Source: Deferrisoma camini S3R1
GTDB taxonomy: Bacteria > Desulfobacterota > Deferrisomatia > Deferrisomatales > Deferrisomataceae
Assembly (NCBI RefSeq): GCF_000526155.1
Contig: NZ_JAFN01000001.1
Coordinates: forward strand, 2,815,014-2,879,013
Length of the DNA stretch: 64,000 nt
Reading direction: 5' to 3'
The position numbers and the translations under genes are program-made. This document shows, one piece after another, positions 16,355 to 24,472 of the stretch (position 1 is the first letter of the stretch; each line of letters begins with the position of its first letter). The notes below the pieces were generated by a model. The model was not told the origin of the DNA and searched no databases. It saw only the letters and a list, made by a program, of their open reading frames with translations.

Positions 16355-17402
16355 TCGGTTTCGGCCGGGCCCTTACCAATGGAAAGGGTGGGCGATCGGG
16401 GCGGCCGGCGCGATGGTCGCGCTGGTCTGGCTCAGCCGGGTCAACTACCTGCTGTTCCACAGCCTGGTCGAGCTGTTCGCCGTGGTGGTGGGCACCTGCC
16501 TGTTCCTGATCGCCTGGCACTCCCGGCACCGGATCCAGAACGGGTATCTTCTGTTCGTGGGGATGGCCTACCTGTGGGTGAGCCTGATCGACCTCGTGCA
16601 CACCCTGGCCTACTCCGGCATGGGGGTGTTCCCGAAAGCGGGAGCAAACCTCCCCACTCAACTGTGGATCGCCGCGCGCACAACCGAGGCATCGGCTCTC
16701 GTTGGCGGGGCGTTTTTTGCTGACACCCGCCGGGTGCGCCCCGGGCTCGTTTTCATGGGGTACGGGATCGCCACAGCCGTTCTGCTGTTCCTGATTGCCA
16801 TCGGTGAGTTCCCCGATTGCTACCTTGAAGACCGGGGCCTCACGCCTTTCAAGAAGTCCATGGAGTACCTGATCAGCGGGGTCCTGGCAGCCGCAGTGGG
16901 GCTTCTATGGAAGCGGAGTTCGTCTTTTTCCCGCTTTTCGTTTCGTTTGGTCCTGTGGTCGATCGTCCTGACGATCTTTGCCGAGATATCGTTCACGTTC
17001 TACATCTCCGTTTTCGGCTTCTCGAACCTCGTGGGCCACATCTTCAAATTCGCCTCCTTCTTCTTGATCTATCTCGCCCTGGTGCGGACGGCTTTCGAGG
17101 AGCCGGTAAAAATCCTCTTCGCGGAATTGAAACGCCGGGAGGAAGACCTTTCGGCCGAACGTGACCGCCTGCAGGAGGCGTTGTCCCAGGTGCGCACCCT
17201 GGAGGGGCTGATCCCGATCTGCGCGGGGTGCAAGAGGATCCGGTGCGACGAGGGGTACTGGCAGGAGGTGGAGGTGTACGTGCGGGACCGGACGCCGGCC
17301 GACTTCACCCACAGCCTCTGCCCCGACTGCGCCGCGCGGCTGTACCCAGAGCTCCATCTGGACCGTTCGAACCGAACCGACCCCGAGAAGGGAGAGAGCT
17401 GA
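16338..17402 (+). CDS. MASE3-like membrane sensor with C-terminal CxxC...CxxC tail, no kinase
   Basis: The product is 354 aa. Residues about 18-250 contain seven or so hydrophobic segments with MASE3-like features (LLFHSLVELFAVVVGTCLFL, LFVGMAYLWVSLIDLVHTLA, FPDCYLEDRGLTPFKKSMEY). A short coiled coil follows (LKRREEDLSAERDRLQEALS). The tail LIPICAGCKRIRCDEGYWQE...LCPDCAARLYPEL has two Cys pairs and looks metal-binding. There is no histidine kinase, GGDEF or PAS domain, although MASE3 normally fronts such outputs. It overlaps cbiG and is followed 1 nt later by cbiH, so it is transcribed with the cobalamin genes. The same tail occurs in the response regulator at 25857-26453. Confidence 0.8.
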   Translation: MNAAIDRFRPGPYQWKGWAIGAAGAMVALVWLSRVNYLLFHSLVELFAVVVGTCLFLIAWHSRHRIQNGYLLFVGMAYLWVSLIDLVHTLAYSGMGVFPKAGANLPTQLWIAARTTEASALVGGAFFADTRRVRPGLVFMGYGIATAVLLFLIAIGEFPDCYLEDRGLTPFKKSMEYLISGVLAAAVGLLWKRSSSFSRFSFRLVLWSIVLTIFAEISFTFYISVFGFSNLVGHIFKFASFFLIYLALVRTAFEEPVKILFAELKRREEDLSAERDRLQEALSQVRTLEGLIPICAGCKRIRCDEGYWQEVEVYVRDRTPADFTHSLCPDCAARLYPELHLDRSNRTDPEKGES

Positions 17403-17403
17403 G

Positions 17404-18147
17404 GTGCTGTTCATCGTGGGCATCGGCCCGGGCGGCCGCGACCACATGACCCTTCGGGCCCTGGAGGCGGTGGGGTCGGCCGAGGTCGTGGTGGGCTACA
17501 CCAAGTACATCGACCTGCTGGGCGACCTGGCCTCGGGCAAGGACGTGGTGGCCACCGGCATGACCCGGGAGGCCGAACGGTGCCGGGCCGCGGTGGAGGC
17601 CGCACTGGCGGGCCGGCGGGTGGCCGTGGTATGCACCGGCGATCCCGGCGTGTACGCCATGGCGGGGCTCGTGTTGGAGCTGCTGGAGCGCCTGGACCCC
17701 GGGGGCTCGGTGCCGGTGGAGATCGTGCCCGGGGTCACCGCGGTGAGCGCGGCGGCGAGCCTGCTGGGCGCGCCCCTGATGACCGATTTCGCGGTGGTGA
17801 GCCTGTCGGACCTGCTGACCCCTTGGGAGGCGATCGAGCGGCGGCTGGAGGCGGCAGCGGCGGCCGACTTCGTGGTGGCCCTGTACAACCCCCGCAGCCG
17901 CAAGCGGGTGCGCCACCTGGAGCGGGCGTGCGAGATCCTCGCCTCCCACCGTGGCCCCGACACCCCGGCCGGCATCGTGCGGCACGCCCTGCGGCCGGGC
18001 CAGGAGGTGCGGCTCACCACCCTCGGTGAGGTGCCCGGGGAGGCGGTGGACATGATGAGCGTGGTGATCGTGGGCAACCGCTCCACCCGGCGTTGGCGAG
18101 ACTGGCTGATCACCCCCCGGGGCTACGAGCTCGAACAAGGGACGTGA
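17404..18147 (+). CDS. cbiH: Precorrin-3B C17-methyltransferase CbiH
   Basis: The product is 247 aa from GTG 17404; GAAGGGAGAG lies just upstream. It is a tetrapyrrole methylase with LFIVGIGPGGRDHMTLRALE, VVVGYTKYIDLL (a CbiH/CobJ signature), VAVVCTGDPGVYAMAGLVLE and VALYNPRSRKRVRHLERACE. It methylates C-17 and drives ring contraction to cobalt-precorrin-4. It is the last cbi gene here; cbiL, cbiJ, cbiA, cbiP and cbiB are not in the window, so the pathway is completed elsewhere. Confidence 0.94.
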   Translation: MLFIVGIGPGGRDHMTLRALEAVGSAEVVVGYTKYIDLLGDLASGKDVVATGMTREAERCRAAVEAALAGRRVAVVCTGDPGVYAMAGLVLELLERLDPGGSVPVEIVPGVTAVSAAASLLGAPLMTDFAVVSLSDLLTPWEAIERRLEAAAAADFVVALYNPRSRKRVRHLERACEILASHRGPDTPAGIVRHALRPGQEVRLTTLGEVPGEAVDMMSVVIVGNRSTRRWRDWLITPRGYELEQGT

Positions 18148-18518
18148 CCGCCCCCCGGGCCGAGGGGCGCGAGGGGCCCTCGGCGTCCGGCCGGCGGCAA
18201 CAACAGGGTCGGAAGGCCCGGAAACGATTCAAGGCCTTCTAGCTTTCTCGTGTCGTGGTTCGCAAGTTCGTGCATTCCCGGGGGCGGTGGGGCTGGGGCC
18301 CCTCCTTCGCTGAACGGCCTCGCAGGGGCCGCCTCGGCGCGGTCCGCTGCGGCGCGTGAGAGCACGCGCCGCAGCCGCTCCCCTGGCGCCGGGCGGCCCG
18401 AGCTGCTCGGCCGTCGCGCTTCGTCGGAGCCCCCAGCCCCACCGCCGGAATGGATATGCTTTGTTGTGGAACGGAACACCAGCTTCCAGCTTTCCAGCCG
18501 TTCTCAGGAGTGACCCCC
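18148..18518. repeat. Spacer with a foldback element (18283-18446)
   Basis: A 16-bp perfect terminal inverted repeat, GGCGGTGGGGCTGGGG at 18283-18298 and its complement at 18431-18446, bounds a 164-bp element. The arms extend imperfectly outward (CATTCC on both sides). The interior is GC-rich and itself partly palindromic (GCGGCGCGTGAGAGCACGCG). Degenerate AGGCTAGA-type units lie at 18212-18245 and 18480-18503. No gene is present. The layout matches other foldback elements in the window. Confidence 0.65.
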
Positions 18519-18797
18519 ATGGCCCGCAAGATCGTGGTGACCGTGCTCGGCAGGGACCAGGTGGGCATCGTGGCCAAGGTGGCCACCGCCCTGGCCGAGG
18601 CCACGGTGAACATCGAGGACATCAACCAGAAGATCCTCGGCGGAGACATCTTCGCCATGACGCTCCTGGCCGACATGGAGAAGAGCCCCTTGAGCCTGGC
18701 AGAGCTGTCCCGCGCCCTGGAGGAGGCCCTGGAGGGCATGGGGCTCAAGGTCATGGTGCAGGATGCCGAGGTGTTCCGCTACATGCACCGGGTGTAG
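18519..18797 (+). CDS. ACT domain protein (UPF0237 family)
   Basis: The product is 92 aa from ATG 18519, with CAGGAG 8 nt upstream. The whole protein is one ACT domain (KIVVTVLGRDQVGIVAKVAT, VNIEDINQKILGGDIFAMTL). ACT domains bind small ligands, often amino acids, and this stand-alone family resembles GcvR-type regulators. It sits 204 bp upstream of a UPF0210 gene; the two families are frequently adjacent in bacteria, which suggests a shared but undefined role. Confidence 0.88.
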   Translation: MARKIVVTVLGRDQVGIVAKVATALAEATVNIEDINQKILGGDIFAMTLLADMEKSPLSLAELSRALEEALEGMGLKVMVQDAEVFRYMHRV

Positions 18798-18827
18798 GGG
18801 AGCCAGGGATCAGAGGACAGAATTCAG

Positions 18828-18948
18828 GCATAGGGCGGCCCGTGGCCGCCGGACACGTGCCGATCCGGGCCCGACGGGTGCCCCCCGCCGGCGGAGCCGC
18901 CGCCCTGAAGGCCGTAGGTCCGGCGCGCGCGGCGCGCCCTATGCGCTG
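18828..18948. repeat. Imperfect foldback element in spacer
   Basis: Facing arms CAGGCATAGGGCGGCC (left, 18825-18840) and CAGCGCATAGGGCGCGCC (complement of 18931-18948) bound about 120 bp of GC-rich DNA. A GATCAGAGGACAGAATTCAG run immediately precedes the left arm. No gene is seen. It is a different sequence from the other foldbacks but has the same architecture. Confidence 0.5.
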
Positions 18949-19001
18949 GAATCAGGAGGTTTTCGGCCTCCTAGCCTCCCAGCCTTACCAAAGGAACCCG
19001 C

Positions 19002-20366
19002 ATGCGCTTTTCGAGCGAGGAGATCCTCGAAACCATCGGCATGATCGCCGAGGACCGGCTGGACGTGCGCACGGTCACCCTCGGCATCTCGCTGTGGGAC
19101 TGCTCCGACCCCGATCCCCGGGCGTGCGGCCGCAAGGTGGCCGACAAGATCCGGGCCCGGGCCGGCCGGCTCGGGGAGGTGGCGACCGTTCTCGAGGCCG
19201 AGTTCGGGATCCCCATCGTGAACACCCGGGTGAGCCTGACCCCTCTGGCCTGGGTGGTGCCCCGGGCCGAGCCCGAGGCGTTCCTGGAGGTGGCCCGGGC
19301 CGTGGACGAGGCCGGTGCGGACGTGGGGGTGAACTTCGTGGGCGGGTTCTCGGCCCTGGTCCACAAGGGCGCCACTGAAGTGGACCAGGCCCTGATCCGG
19401 GCCGTTCCCCGGGTGCTCGCGGAGACCGAGCGGCTGTGCTCCTCGGTGGTCCTGGCCAGCACCCGCACCGGCATCAACATGGACGCCTGCCTCGAGATGG
19501 GCCGGATCGTCCGGGAGACGGCCCGGCTCACGGCCGACCGGGACGGGATCGGTTGCGCCAAGCTGGTGGTGTTCGCGAACCCGGTGGAGGACAACCCGTT
19601 CATGGCGGGGGCGTTCCTGGGCCCGGGCGAGCCCGAGGCCACGGTGCTCGTGGGGGTGAGCGGGCCGGGCGCGGTGCGCCGGGCCCTGGAGGGGCTCGCT
19701 CCGGACGCGGACCTGGGGCAGGTGGCCGAGACCATCAAGAAGACCGCGTTCAAGATCACCCGCATGGGGGAGCTGGTGGGGCGGGAGGTGGCCCGCCGGC
19801 TGGGGGCCCGGTTCGGCATCCTGGACCTGTCGCTGGCGCCCACCCCGGCGGAGGGGGACAGCGTGGCCCGGATCCTCGAGGCCATGGGCCTGGCCCGGGC
19901 CGGGGCGCCGGGGTCCACCGCGGCCGTGATGATGCTCAACGACGCCGTGAAGAAGGGGGGCGTGTTCGCCTCGTCCTCGGTCGGGGGGCTCTCGGGAGCG
20001 TTCATCCCGGTCAGCGAGGACGCGGGCATGATCCAGGCGGCGGCCGAAGGGGTGCTGACCCTGGAGAAGCTCGAGGCCATGACCGCGGTGTGCTCGGTGG
20101 GGCTCGACATGGTGGCCGTTCCGGGCGACACCTCCGCCGAGACCCTGGCCGGGATCATCGCCGACGAGATGGCGATCGGCGTGGCCAACGGCAAGACCAC
20201 GGCCGTGCGGATCATCCCGGCTCCGGGCAAGGTCGCGGGCGACCGGGTCCGGTTCGGGGGGCTGCTGGGCGAGGCGCCGGTGATGCCGGTGAACCCCACC
20301 TCCTGCGCCGGGTTCGTGCGGAGGGGCGGCAGGATTCCGGCTCCCATCCAGGGGTTCCGGAACTGA
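19002..20366 (+). CDS. UPF0210 / PFL family protein (DUF711)
   Basis: The product is 454 aa from ATG 19002, full length for the family. Recognisable segments are [20 protein letters not shown] near the start, [52 protein letters not shown] and [20 protein letters not shown]. Structures of this family adopt a formate-lyase-like fold, but no biochemical role is established to my knowledge. It follows the ACT gene in the same direction. Confidence 0.88.
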   Translation: MRFSSEEILETIGMIAEDRLDVRTVTLGISLWDCSDPDPRACGRKVADKIRARAGRLGEVATVLEAEFGIPIVNTRVSLTPLAWVVPRAEPEAFLEVARAVDEAGADVGVNFVGGFSALVHKGATEVDQALIRAVPRVLAETERLCSSVVLASTRTGINMDACLEMGRIVRETARLTADRDGIGCAKLVVFANPVEDNPFMAGAFLGPGEPEATVLVGVSGPGAVRRALEGLAPDADLGQVAETIKKTAFKITRMGELVGREVARRLGARFGILDLSLAPTPAEGDSVARILEAMGLARAGAPGSTAAVMMLNDAVKKGGVFASSSVGGLSGAFIPVSEDAGMIQAAAEGVLTLEKLEAMTAVCSVGLDMVAVPGDTSAETLAGIIADEMAIGVANGKTTAVRIIPAPGKVAGDRVRFGGLLGEAPVMPVNPTSCAGFVRRGGRIPAPIQGFRN

Positions 20367-20412
20367 GGGCCGGCGTGGCATCCGCGACCCGCCGCCATCG
20401 GCCGGAGATGCC

Positions 20413-20826
20413 GTGAGAGCCGTGCGCTGGATCCTGTACGGGCTGGCGGCGGCGGCGCTCGCGGCCGCGCTGTGGCTCGCGGCCTCCACGATCCGGTTCG
20501 TGGTCGGGTCGCAGCCGGTCACGGGCACGGTGGTGGCCCGGGAGAAGGTGGGGATGCGGTCCTGGGCCGTGGTGGTGGAGTACCCCTCCCCCGGGGGAGG
20601 ATCGGCCCGAACCACGCTGGAGGGGTACTACAACGACGCCGCCCACGCCCCCGGCGCCCGGGTGGCCCTGCGGGTGGCCGGGGCTGACGCCCGGCCCGCG
20701 GCATGGGAGGACCTGGCGATCCCGCCGATGATCGCCGGCCTGCTGGCGGGCGTGCTGGCCTGGCTGGCCGCCCTGCTCCGTCCGGCTCCGAAGGGGTCAC
20801 GCGCCTCCGAAGAGCCACACGAGTAG
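20413..20826 (+). CDS. DUF3592-like small membrane protein
   Basis: The product is 137 aa from GTG 20413; the ATG at 20408 is followed directly by a stop. It has an N-terminal membrane segment (ILYGLAAAALAAALWLAAST), a central beta-rich part (VTGTVVAREKVGMRSWAVVV, TLEGYYNDAAHAPGARVAL) and a C-terminal membrane segment (MIAGLLAGVLAWLAALL). This is the DUF3592 layout; function is unknown. Its 3' end overlaps the convergent YIP1 gene by 30 nt. Confidence 0.7.
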   Translation: MRAVRWILYGLAAAALAAALWLAASTIRFVVGSQPVTGTVVAREKVGMRSWAVVVEYPSPGGGSARTTLEGYYNDAAHAPGARVALRVAGADARPAAWEDLAIPPMIAGLLAGVLAWLAALLRPAPKGSRASEEPHE

Positions 20827-21312
20827 CCCCACCGCAAACCCCTGCACCACCCACGCCAGCAGGCTCACGCCCGCGGCCCGGGCCGTGCTCTTGTAGTCCA
20901 GGGCCTGCCGCACGGCCACCACCATCGCCGCGATGGTCCACACCCCCGCCACCAGGTGCATCACCCACTGGAGCGCCGGAACCACCCCCACCACCCGGAT
21001 CAACCCGGGGGAGGCCGCAAACCCCACCGTGCGCAGCAGCTCGCCGTGGTCGGCCCGGGTCTCGGCCTCGGGGAACAGACGGGTCCCGATCCAGTACGCC
21101 AGGTACGCCCACACGTACCATCCGGCCAAGGCGGCCAGGGTGCCGCCCAGGAGGCCGAGCTGGCCGTACCCCCCGATCCCCCCGGCCAGGCTCGAAAGGA
21201 CCACCACGCCCACGGCCTGGCCCACGGCCGAGCGGTCGGCCTCCACCTCCTCGTACAGGTTCGGGTCCAGCTTGGCCGCCCGCACCACGCGGCTCAGAAA
21301 GGTGCTCGGCAT
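20797..21312 (-). CDS. YIP1 family membrane protein
   Basis: The product is 171 aa from ATG 21312, preceded by AGGGAGGGAG. It has about five hydrophobic segments (VGVVVLSSLAGGIGGYGQLG, LAGWYVWAYLAYWIGTRLFP, LLRTVGFAASPGLIRVVGVV, VAGVWTIAAMVVAVRQAL, VSLLAWVVQGFAVGLLVWLF). LRTVGFAASPG and VWTIAAMVVAVRQALDY are typical of bacterial YIP1-domain proteins. Role unknown. A composite inverted-repeat element starts 14 nt upstream of its start codon and may affect its promoter. Confidence 0.82.
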   Translation of the reverse strand: MPSTFLSRVVRAAKLDPNLYEEVEADRSAVGQAVGVVVLSSLAGGIGGYGQLGLLGGTLAALAGWYVWAYLAYWIGTRLFPEAETRADHGELLRTVGFAASPGLIRVVGVVPALQWVMHLVAGVWTIAAMVVAVRQALDYKSTARAAGVSLLAWVVQGFAVGLLVWLFGGA

Positions 21313-21325
21313 CGGATCTCCCTCC

Positions 21326-21616
21326 TTATACCAAGTTGCGTTCAAAGCAAGATCCATCCCGGGGGGGCCGGGGCAAGGAGCCTGGTTCCGGCCGTGCGTG
21401 AGTGCAGCATCCGACTTACGCCGCACCCGGCACTCAGCCCTATGCTCCTTGGACGCTGGGAAAACGAACGTTGACAAGGCATGTTCGGGATTGTCGCGAG
21501 GCAAACATCGGCTGAGAGCCGGGTGCGGCGACTGTAGGAGCCACGCCCGGCGCTCCACCAGGCTCCTTGCCCCGCCGGTTCAGGGGTCTGATGGCTTTGA
21601 ACGCAACTTGGTATTA
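21326..21616. mobile_element. MITE-like composite element: outer 19-bp inverted repeat around an inner foldback
   Basis: The outer arms are ATACCAAGTTGCGTTCAAA at 21328-21346 and its complement (one mismatch near the tip) at 21596-21614. Inside, GGGGCAAGGAGCCTGGT at 21370-21386 and its perfect complement at 21557-21573 form a second inverted repeat of 204 bp. There is no transposase ORF. A short version of the same element, with the centre deleted, lies at 56134-56215. The family is therefore dispersed and non-autonomous. Confidence 0.75.
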
Positions 21617-21771
21617 CTCCCCGCGCCCGGAACCACCACCGGAAGCCGGTATGTTGGGTGCCTGGCTCCTTGCCGTCAAGCCGCCCGCGCGGCGATCGTT
21701 GAGCGGGGGGCCGGGAAGGTGGTAAACGGGGGTGCCCCTCCGAAGCCCGCTCGATCGGAAGGATGGATCCG

Positions 21772-22236
21772 ATGGCCACGACCCCTGCGATCCGGTTCCT
21801 GAGGCAGAAGAAGATCCCCCACGAGGCCCGGGAGTACGACCACCGGGTCAAGGGAGCCGAGTACGCGGCCGAGGCCCTGGGCTGGCCGGTGGAGGCCATG
21901 GCCAAGACCCTGGTGGTAGCCCTGGGCGACCGCCGGTTCTGCCAGTGCCTGCTCCCGGGTCACCGGGAGCTCTCGCTCAAAAAGCTCGCCCGCCTGGCCG
22001 GGGTGAAGTCGGCCCGCATGGCCACGGTGGACGAGGCCGAGAGGCTCACCGGGTATCGGGTGGGGGGCATCAGCCCGTTCGGGGTGAGAAAACCCGTGCC
22101 GGTGTGGGTCCACGGCTCCCTGATGGAGTGCGAGACCATCGGGGTCAACGGGGGCCGCAGGGGGCTGATCGTGTTCCTCTCGCCCCATGACCTCGTGTCC
22201 GCGCTCTCGGCCCGGATGGCCGATCTGGCGACGTGA
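21772..22236 (+). CDS. ybaK: YbaK-type aminoacyl-tRNA deacylase
   Basis: The product is 154 aa. ATG 21772 is preferred over ATG 21763 because GGAAGG lies 9 nt before it. The protein has the YbaK/EbsC fold marks: HEAREYDHRVKGAEYAAEAL, VAKTLV-like MAKTLVVALGDRRFCQCLLP, LSLKKLARLAGVKSARMATV, and YRVGGISPFGVRKPVPVWV, where GGISPFG is the family signature. The enzyme hydrolyses misacylated Cys-tRNA(Pro) in the cytosol. It overlaps a small downstream gene by 4 nt. Confidence 0.9.
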   Translation: MATTPAIRFLRQKKIPHEAREYDHRVKGAEYAAEALGWPVEAMAKTLVVALGDRRFCQCLLPGHRELSLKKLARLAGVKSARMATVDEAERLTGYRVGGISPFGVRKPVPVWVHGSLMECETIGVNGGRRGLIVFLSPHDLVSALSARMADLAT

Positions 22237-22430
22237 CCATGGCGAACCCACGGGCCGAGGAGGTCCGCCTGAGGTACCTCTACCGCTCGCTGATCCTGAG
22301 GGGAAGGCTCCGGCTCCCGCCCAAAGCGGCCCGGCCGTTGGTGGGCCCGGACTGCGCCTACCACCTCTACCGGTACGAGACGGGCCGGAGGCCCGACCGG
22401 CCTTCCGAAGAAGAACGCGGGAGGAAGTAA
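22233..22430 (+). CDS. Small basic hypothetical protein
   Basis: The product is 65 aa from GTG 22233, which overlaps the ybaK stop; an ATG two codons later is an alternative. It is rich in Arg, Leu and Tyr (VRLRYLYRSLILRGRLRLPP, CAYHLYRYETGRR) with no membrane segment or known motif. The overlap suggests translational coupling to ybaK. The function is unknown and the gene is only moderately supported. Confidence 0.45.
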   Translation: MTMANPRAEEVRLRYLYRSLILRGRLRLPPKAARPLVGPDCAYHLYRYETGRRPDRPSEEERGRK

Positions 22431-22472
22431 CGCCCGGTCGTGCAGGACCCGAGCGGAGCCTCACCGGCCCCC

Positions 22473-22808
22473 TTATTCCTCCCCCCGTCGCATCGCCTTC
22501 TTGCGGCTGTGCAGGCGCTTCTCGCGCAGACGACGCTCCCTTGCCGCCCGGCCCGGCCGGGTAGGAATGCGGCGCTTTCGCCTCCTGCGGCGTCGACGGA
22601 GGGCCTCGGCCAGGCGCTCCAACGCGATCCGGCGGTTCTCGGCCTGGCTGCGGCGCTCGGTGGCCGTGACCACGATGCCCGTGGGGAGGTGCCGGATCCG
22701 CACCCCGGTCTCCCGGGTGTTCCGGTGCTGCCCGCCGGGGCCCGAGGCCCGGAAGAACGTGATCTCCAGGTCCTCCTCCCGGAGCAGGGGGCGATCGGGA
22801 TCGGCCAT
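22473..22808 (-). CDS. Peptide chain release factor-like protein (GGQ domain only)
   Basis: The product is 111 aa from ATG 22808. It contains the class-I release-factor catalytic loop in [20 protein letters not shown], where GGQ triggers peptidyl-tRNA hydrolysis. A very basic tail follows ([20 protein letters not shown], then [17 protein letters not shown]). There is no codon-recognition domain, so it resembles ArfB/YaeJ or the RF-like C12orf65 group that rescues stalled ribosomes. The cognate loop is followed by [20 protein letters not shown], typical of RFs. It overlaps the upstream cyclase gene by one base (TGATG). Confidence 0.88.
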   Translation of the reverse strand: MADPDRPLLREEDLEITFFRASGPGGQHRNTRETGVRIRHLPTGIVVTATERRSQAENRRIALERLAEALRRRRRRRKRRIPTRPGRAARERRLREKRLHSRKKAMRRGEE

Positions 22809-23386
22809 CAGGTACCCTCGGGCCGCCACAGGGCCCGCACCGGCGCGCCGTCGCCCCCGGCCACGGCCAGGGGCAGGCAGTACAGGGTTCCGGGCCCGGC
22901 CGGGGCGCCCTGGAGCCGCAGGTTCTCCACCACGGCGAGCCCCGCGCCCAGCAGGATCCGGTGGGCCGGAAGCTCCGCGGCGCCCACCGGGTCCACGCTG
23001 GGCCCGTCCACGCCCACCAGTCCCACTCCGGCCTCCACGAGGAGCCTCGCCTCGTCGGGTGTGAGCCCCCCCTCCCCCACCCCGCGGACCAACACCCGGG
23101 GCGGCAGATGGGCGGCGGCGCCGAGCTCCCCCCGCTCCACGAGCACGGCCGGCCCCACCCACAGGTCCAGCGGCAGCCGGTCCAGGGTGGTCCCCTCCGG
23201 CATCAGGTGGGCCGGGGCGTCCACGTGGGTGCCGGAGTGGGTGCCCAGGTCGAGGCGCCGGGCCCGGTAGCCCTCGGACTCCAGGGAGGCCACGAGCCTC
23301 ACCCCCACGGGCCGGTCGCCCGGGTACACCGGAGTCTGGGGTGAAAGGGGGTGGGTCAGGTCGTAGAGGGGTGCCGGCCGGTCCAT
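22808..23386 (-). CDS. Cyclase / kynurenine formamidase-like metal hydrolase
   Basis: The product is 192 aa from ATG 23386. [20 protein letters not shown] at the start and [20 protein letters not shown] with the HxGTHxDxPxH metal-binding motif identify the cyclase family (PF04199). These zinc or manganese enzymes hydrolyse amide bonds, for example N-formylkynurenine. The nearby trp genes here are biosynthetic, not catabolic, so a kynurenine role is not supported by context. The conserved GVDGPSVDP segment is present. Confidence 0.82.
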   Translation of the reverse strand: MDRPAPLYDLTHPLSPQTPVYPGDRPVGVRLVASLESEGYRARRLDLGTHSGTHVDAPAHLMPEGTTLDRLPLDLWVGPAVLVERGELGAAAHLPPRVLVRGVGEGGLTPDEARLLVEAGVGLVGVDGPSVDPVGAAELPAHRILLGAGLAVVENLRLQGAPAGPGTLYCLPLAVAGGDGAPVRALWRPEGT

Positions 23387-23391
23387 GGACC

Positions 23392-24255
23392 TTAGTATAT
23401 CGTGGTGTAGCCGGAGAACACGATCTCCAGGGTCTCGTCGAACCGGTCCTCGGCCTCCGGCAGCAGGGCCGTCAGCTCCTCGTGGGTCAGCCCGGCCGCT
23501 GCCCAGGCCTCCGGCAGCACGGGGAACGCCTCCCCCGGCTCCACGCACAGGATGCCCGGCTGGCGCACGCTGGCCGCCGCGTTGGCGATGTGGACCCGGG
23601 CGGCGTCGGCCGCATGGGCCTCGGCGAGATGGGGCTCGTGGTGGAACGCCACGGGCTCCCACAGGCTCTGGGGGAGCCCCCAGTCCGACAACAGCCGCGC
23701 CCCCACGTCCGCGTGGGTGAAGCCGAGCACCTCCTTCTCCACCTGATGGAGCCGCTCCCACCCCTCCCCGTCCGCCTCGAGCACGGCCCGGGCCCGTTCC
23801 GGCTCCAGGTGCAGGAGCACCAGCCAGCCCACGTCGTGGAGCAGACCGGACAGGAGCAGCCGCTCCCGGCCGGTGCGGCGGGAGCCGGGGGCCAGCGTGG
23901 CCGCCACGGCTGCCGCGTACACGCTGTGGCGCCAGAACGAGTCCATGCTCACGTCGGCAGCGGGCACGTTCCGGAACGTCTCGGCCGCGGCCGTGGCCAC
24001 GGCCAGGGCCCGGACCTCCTCCCGGCCCAGCAGCGCCACCGCGTGGGTCACGGTCTCCACCCGGCGGGGCAGGCCGTAGAAGGCGCTGTTCACCAGCTTG
24101 AGCACCCGGGCCGCCAGGGCGGGGTCCGCCCGGAGGGTCTCGGCCACGTCCTCGGCCGTGGCCCGGTCGTCGGAGATCACGTCGTTCAGGCGCAGGCACA
24201 CCTCGGGCAGCGACACCAGCCCGCCGGCTCGCTCCACGAGTTCGTCCAGGGTCAT
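23392..24255 (-). CDS. HDOD domain signalling protein
   Basis: The product is 287 aa from ATG 24255, chosen because GAGGTG lies 5 nt upstream. It is a single HDOD domain: [60 protein letters not shown] and [20 protein letters not shown]. The HD pair is kept in LLHDVG, and a further H is in VAFHHEPH, though HDOD proteins are often not active hydrolases. The domain occurs in regulators of motility and stress. It stands alone, just upstream of the cyclase gene. Confidence 0.87.
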   Translation of the reverse strand: MTLDELVERAGGLVSLPEVCLRLNDVISDDRATAEDVAETLRADPALAARVLKLVNSAFYGLPRRVETVTHAVALLGREEVRALAVATAAAETFRNVPAADVSMDSFWRHSVYAAAVAATLAPGSRRTGRERLLLSGLLHDVGWLVLLHLEPERARAVLEADGEGWERLHQVEKEVLGFTHADVGARLLSDWGLPQSLWEPVAFHHEPHLAEAHAADAARVHIANAAASVRQPGILCVEPGEAFPVLPEAWAAAGLTHEELTALLPEAEDRFDETLEIVFSGYTTIY

Positions 24256-24472
24256 GGCGGCACCTCGGTAACTTCGGTCGTCGGTCAAAAGGCCGTGGGT
24301 CGTCCGGGGCCATCCGGGTCTCTTTTCGGCTCGTGGGCGCCCCGGCTCAAGGTGGCGACGGTGGGGTTCCTGCGGTTCAACAAAGAAAGCGGCACCGGTC
24401 TGGCAATGCTTTCGCCAGGATCGGTATCATCGGTCGGCGCGGAGGATCGCGACGGAGAAAGGAGGCAGGTCC

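Noticed and set aside
22808-23386. Kynurenine pathway role for the cyclase gene
   Set aside because: The family motif fits, but no kynureninase or dioxygenase is nearby and the trp genes in the window are biosynthetic.
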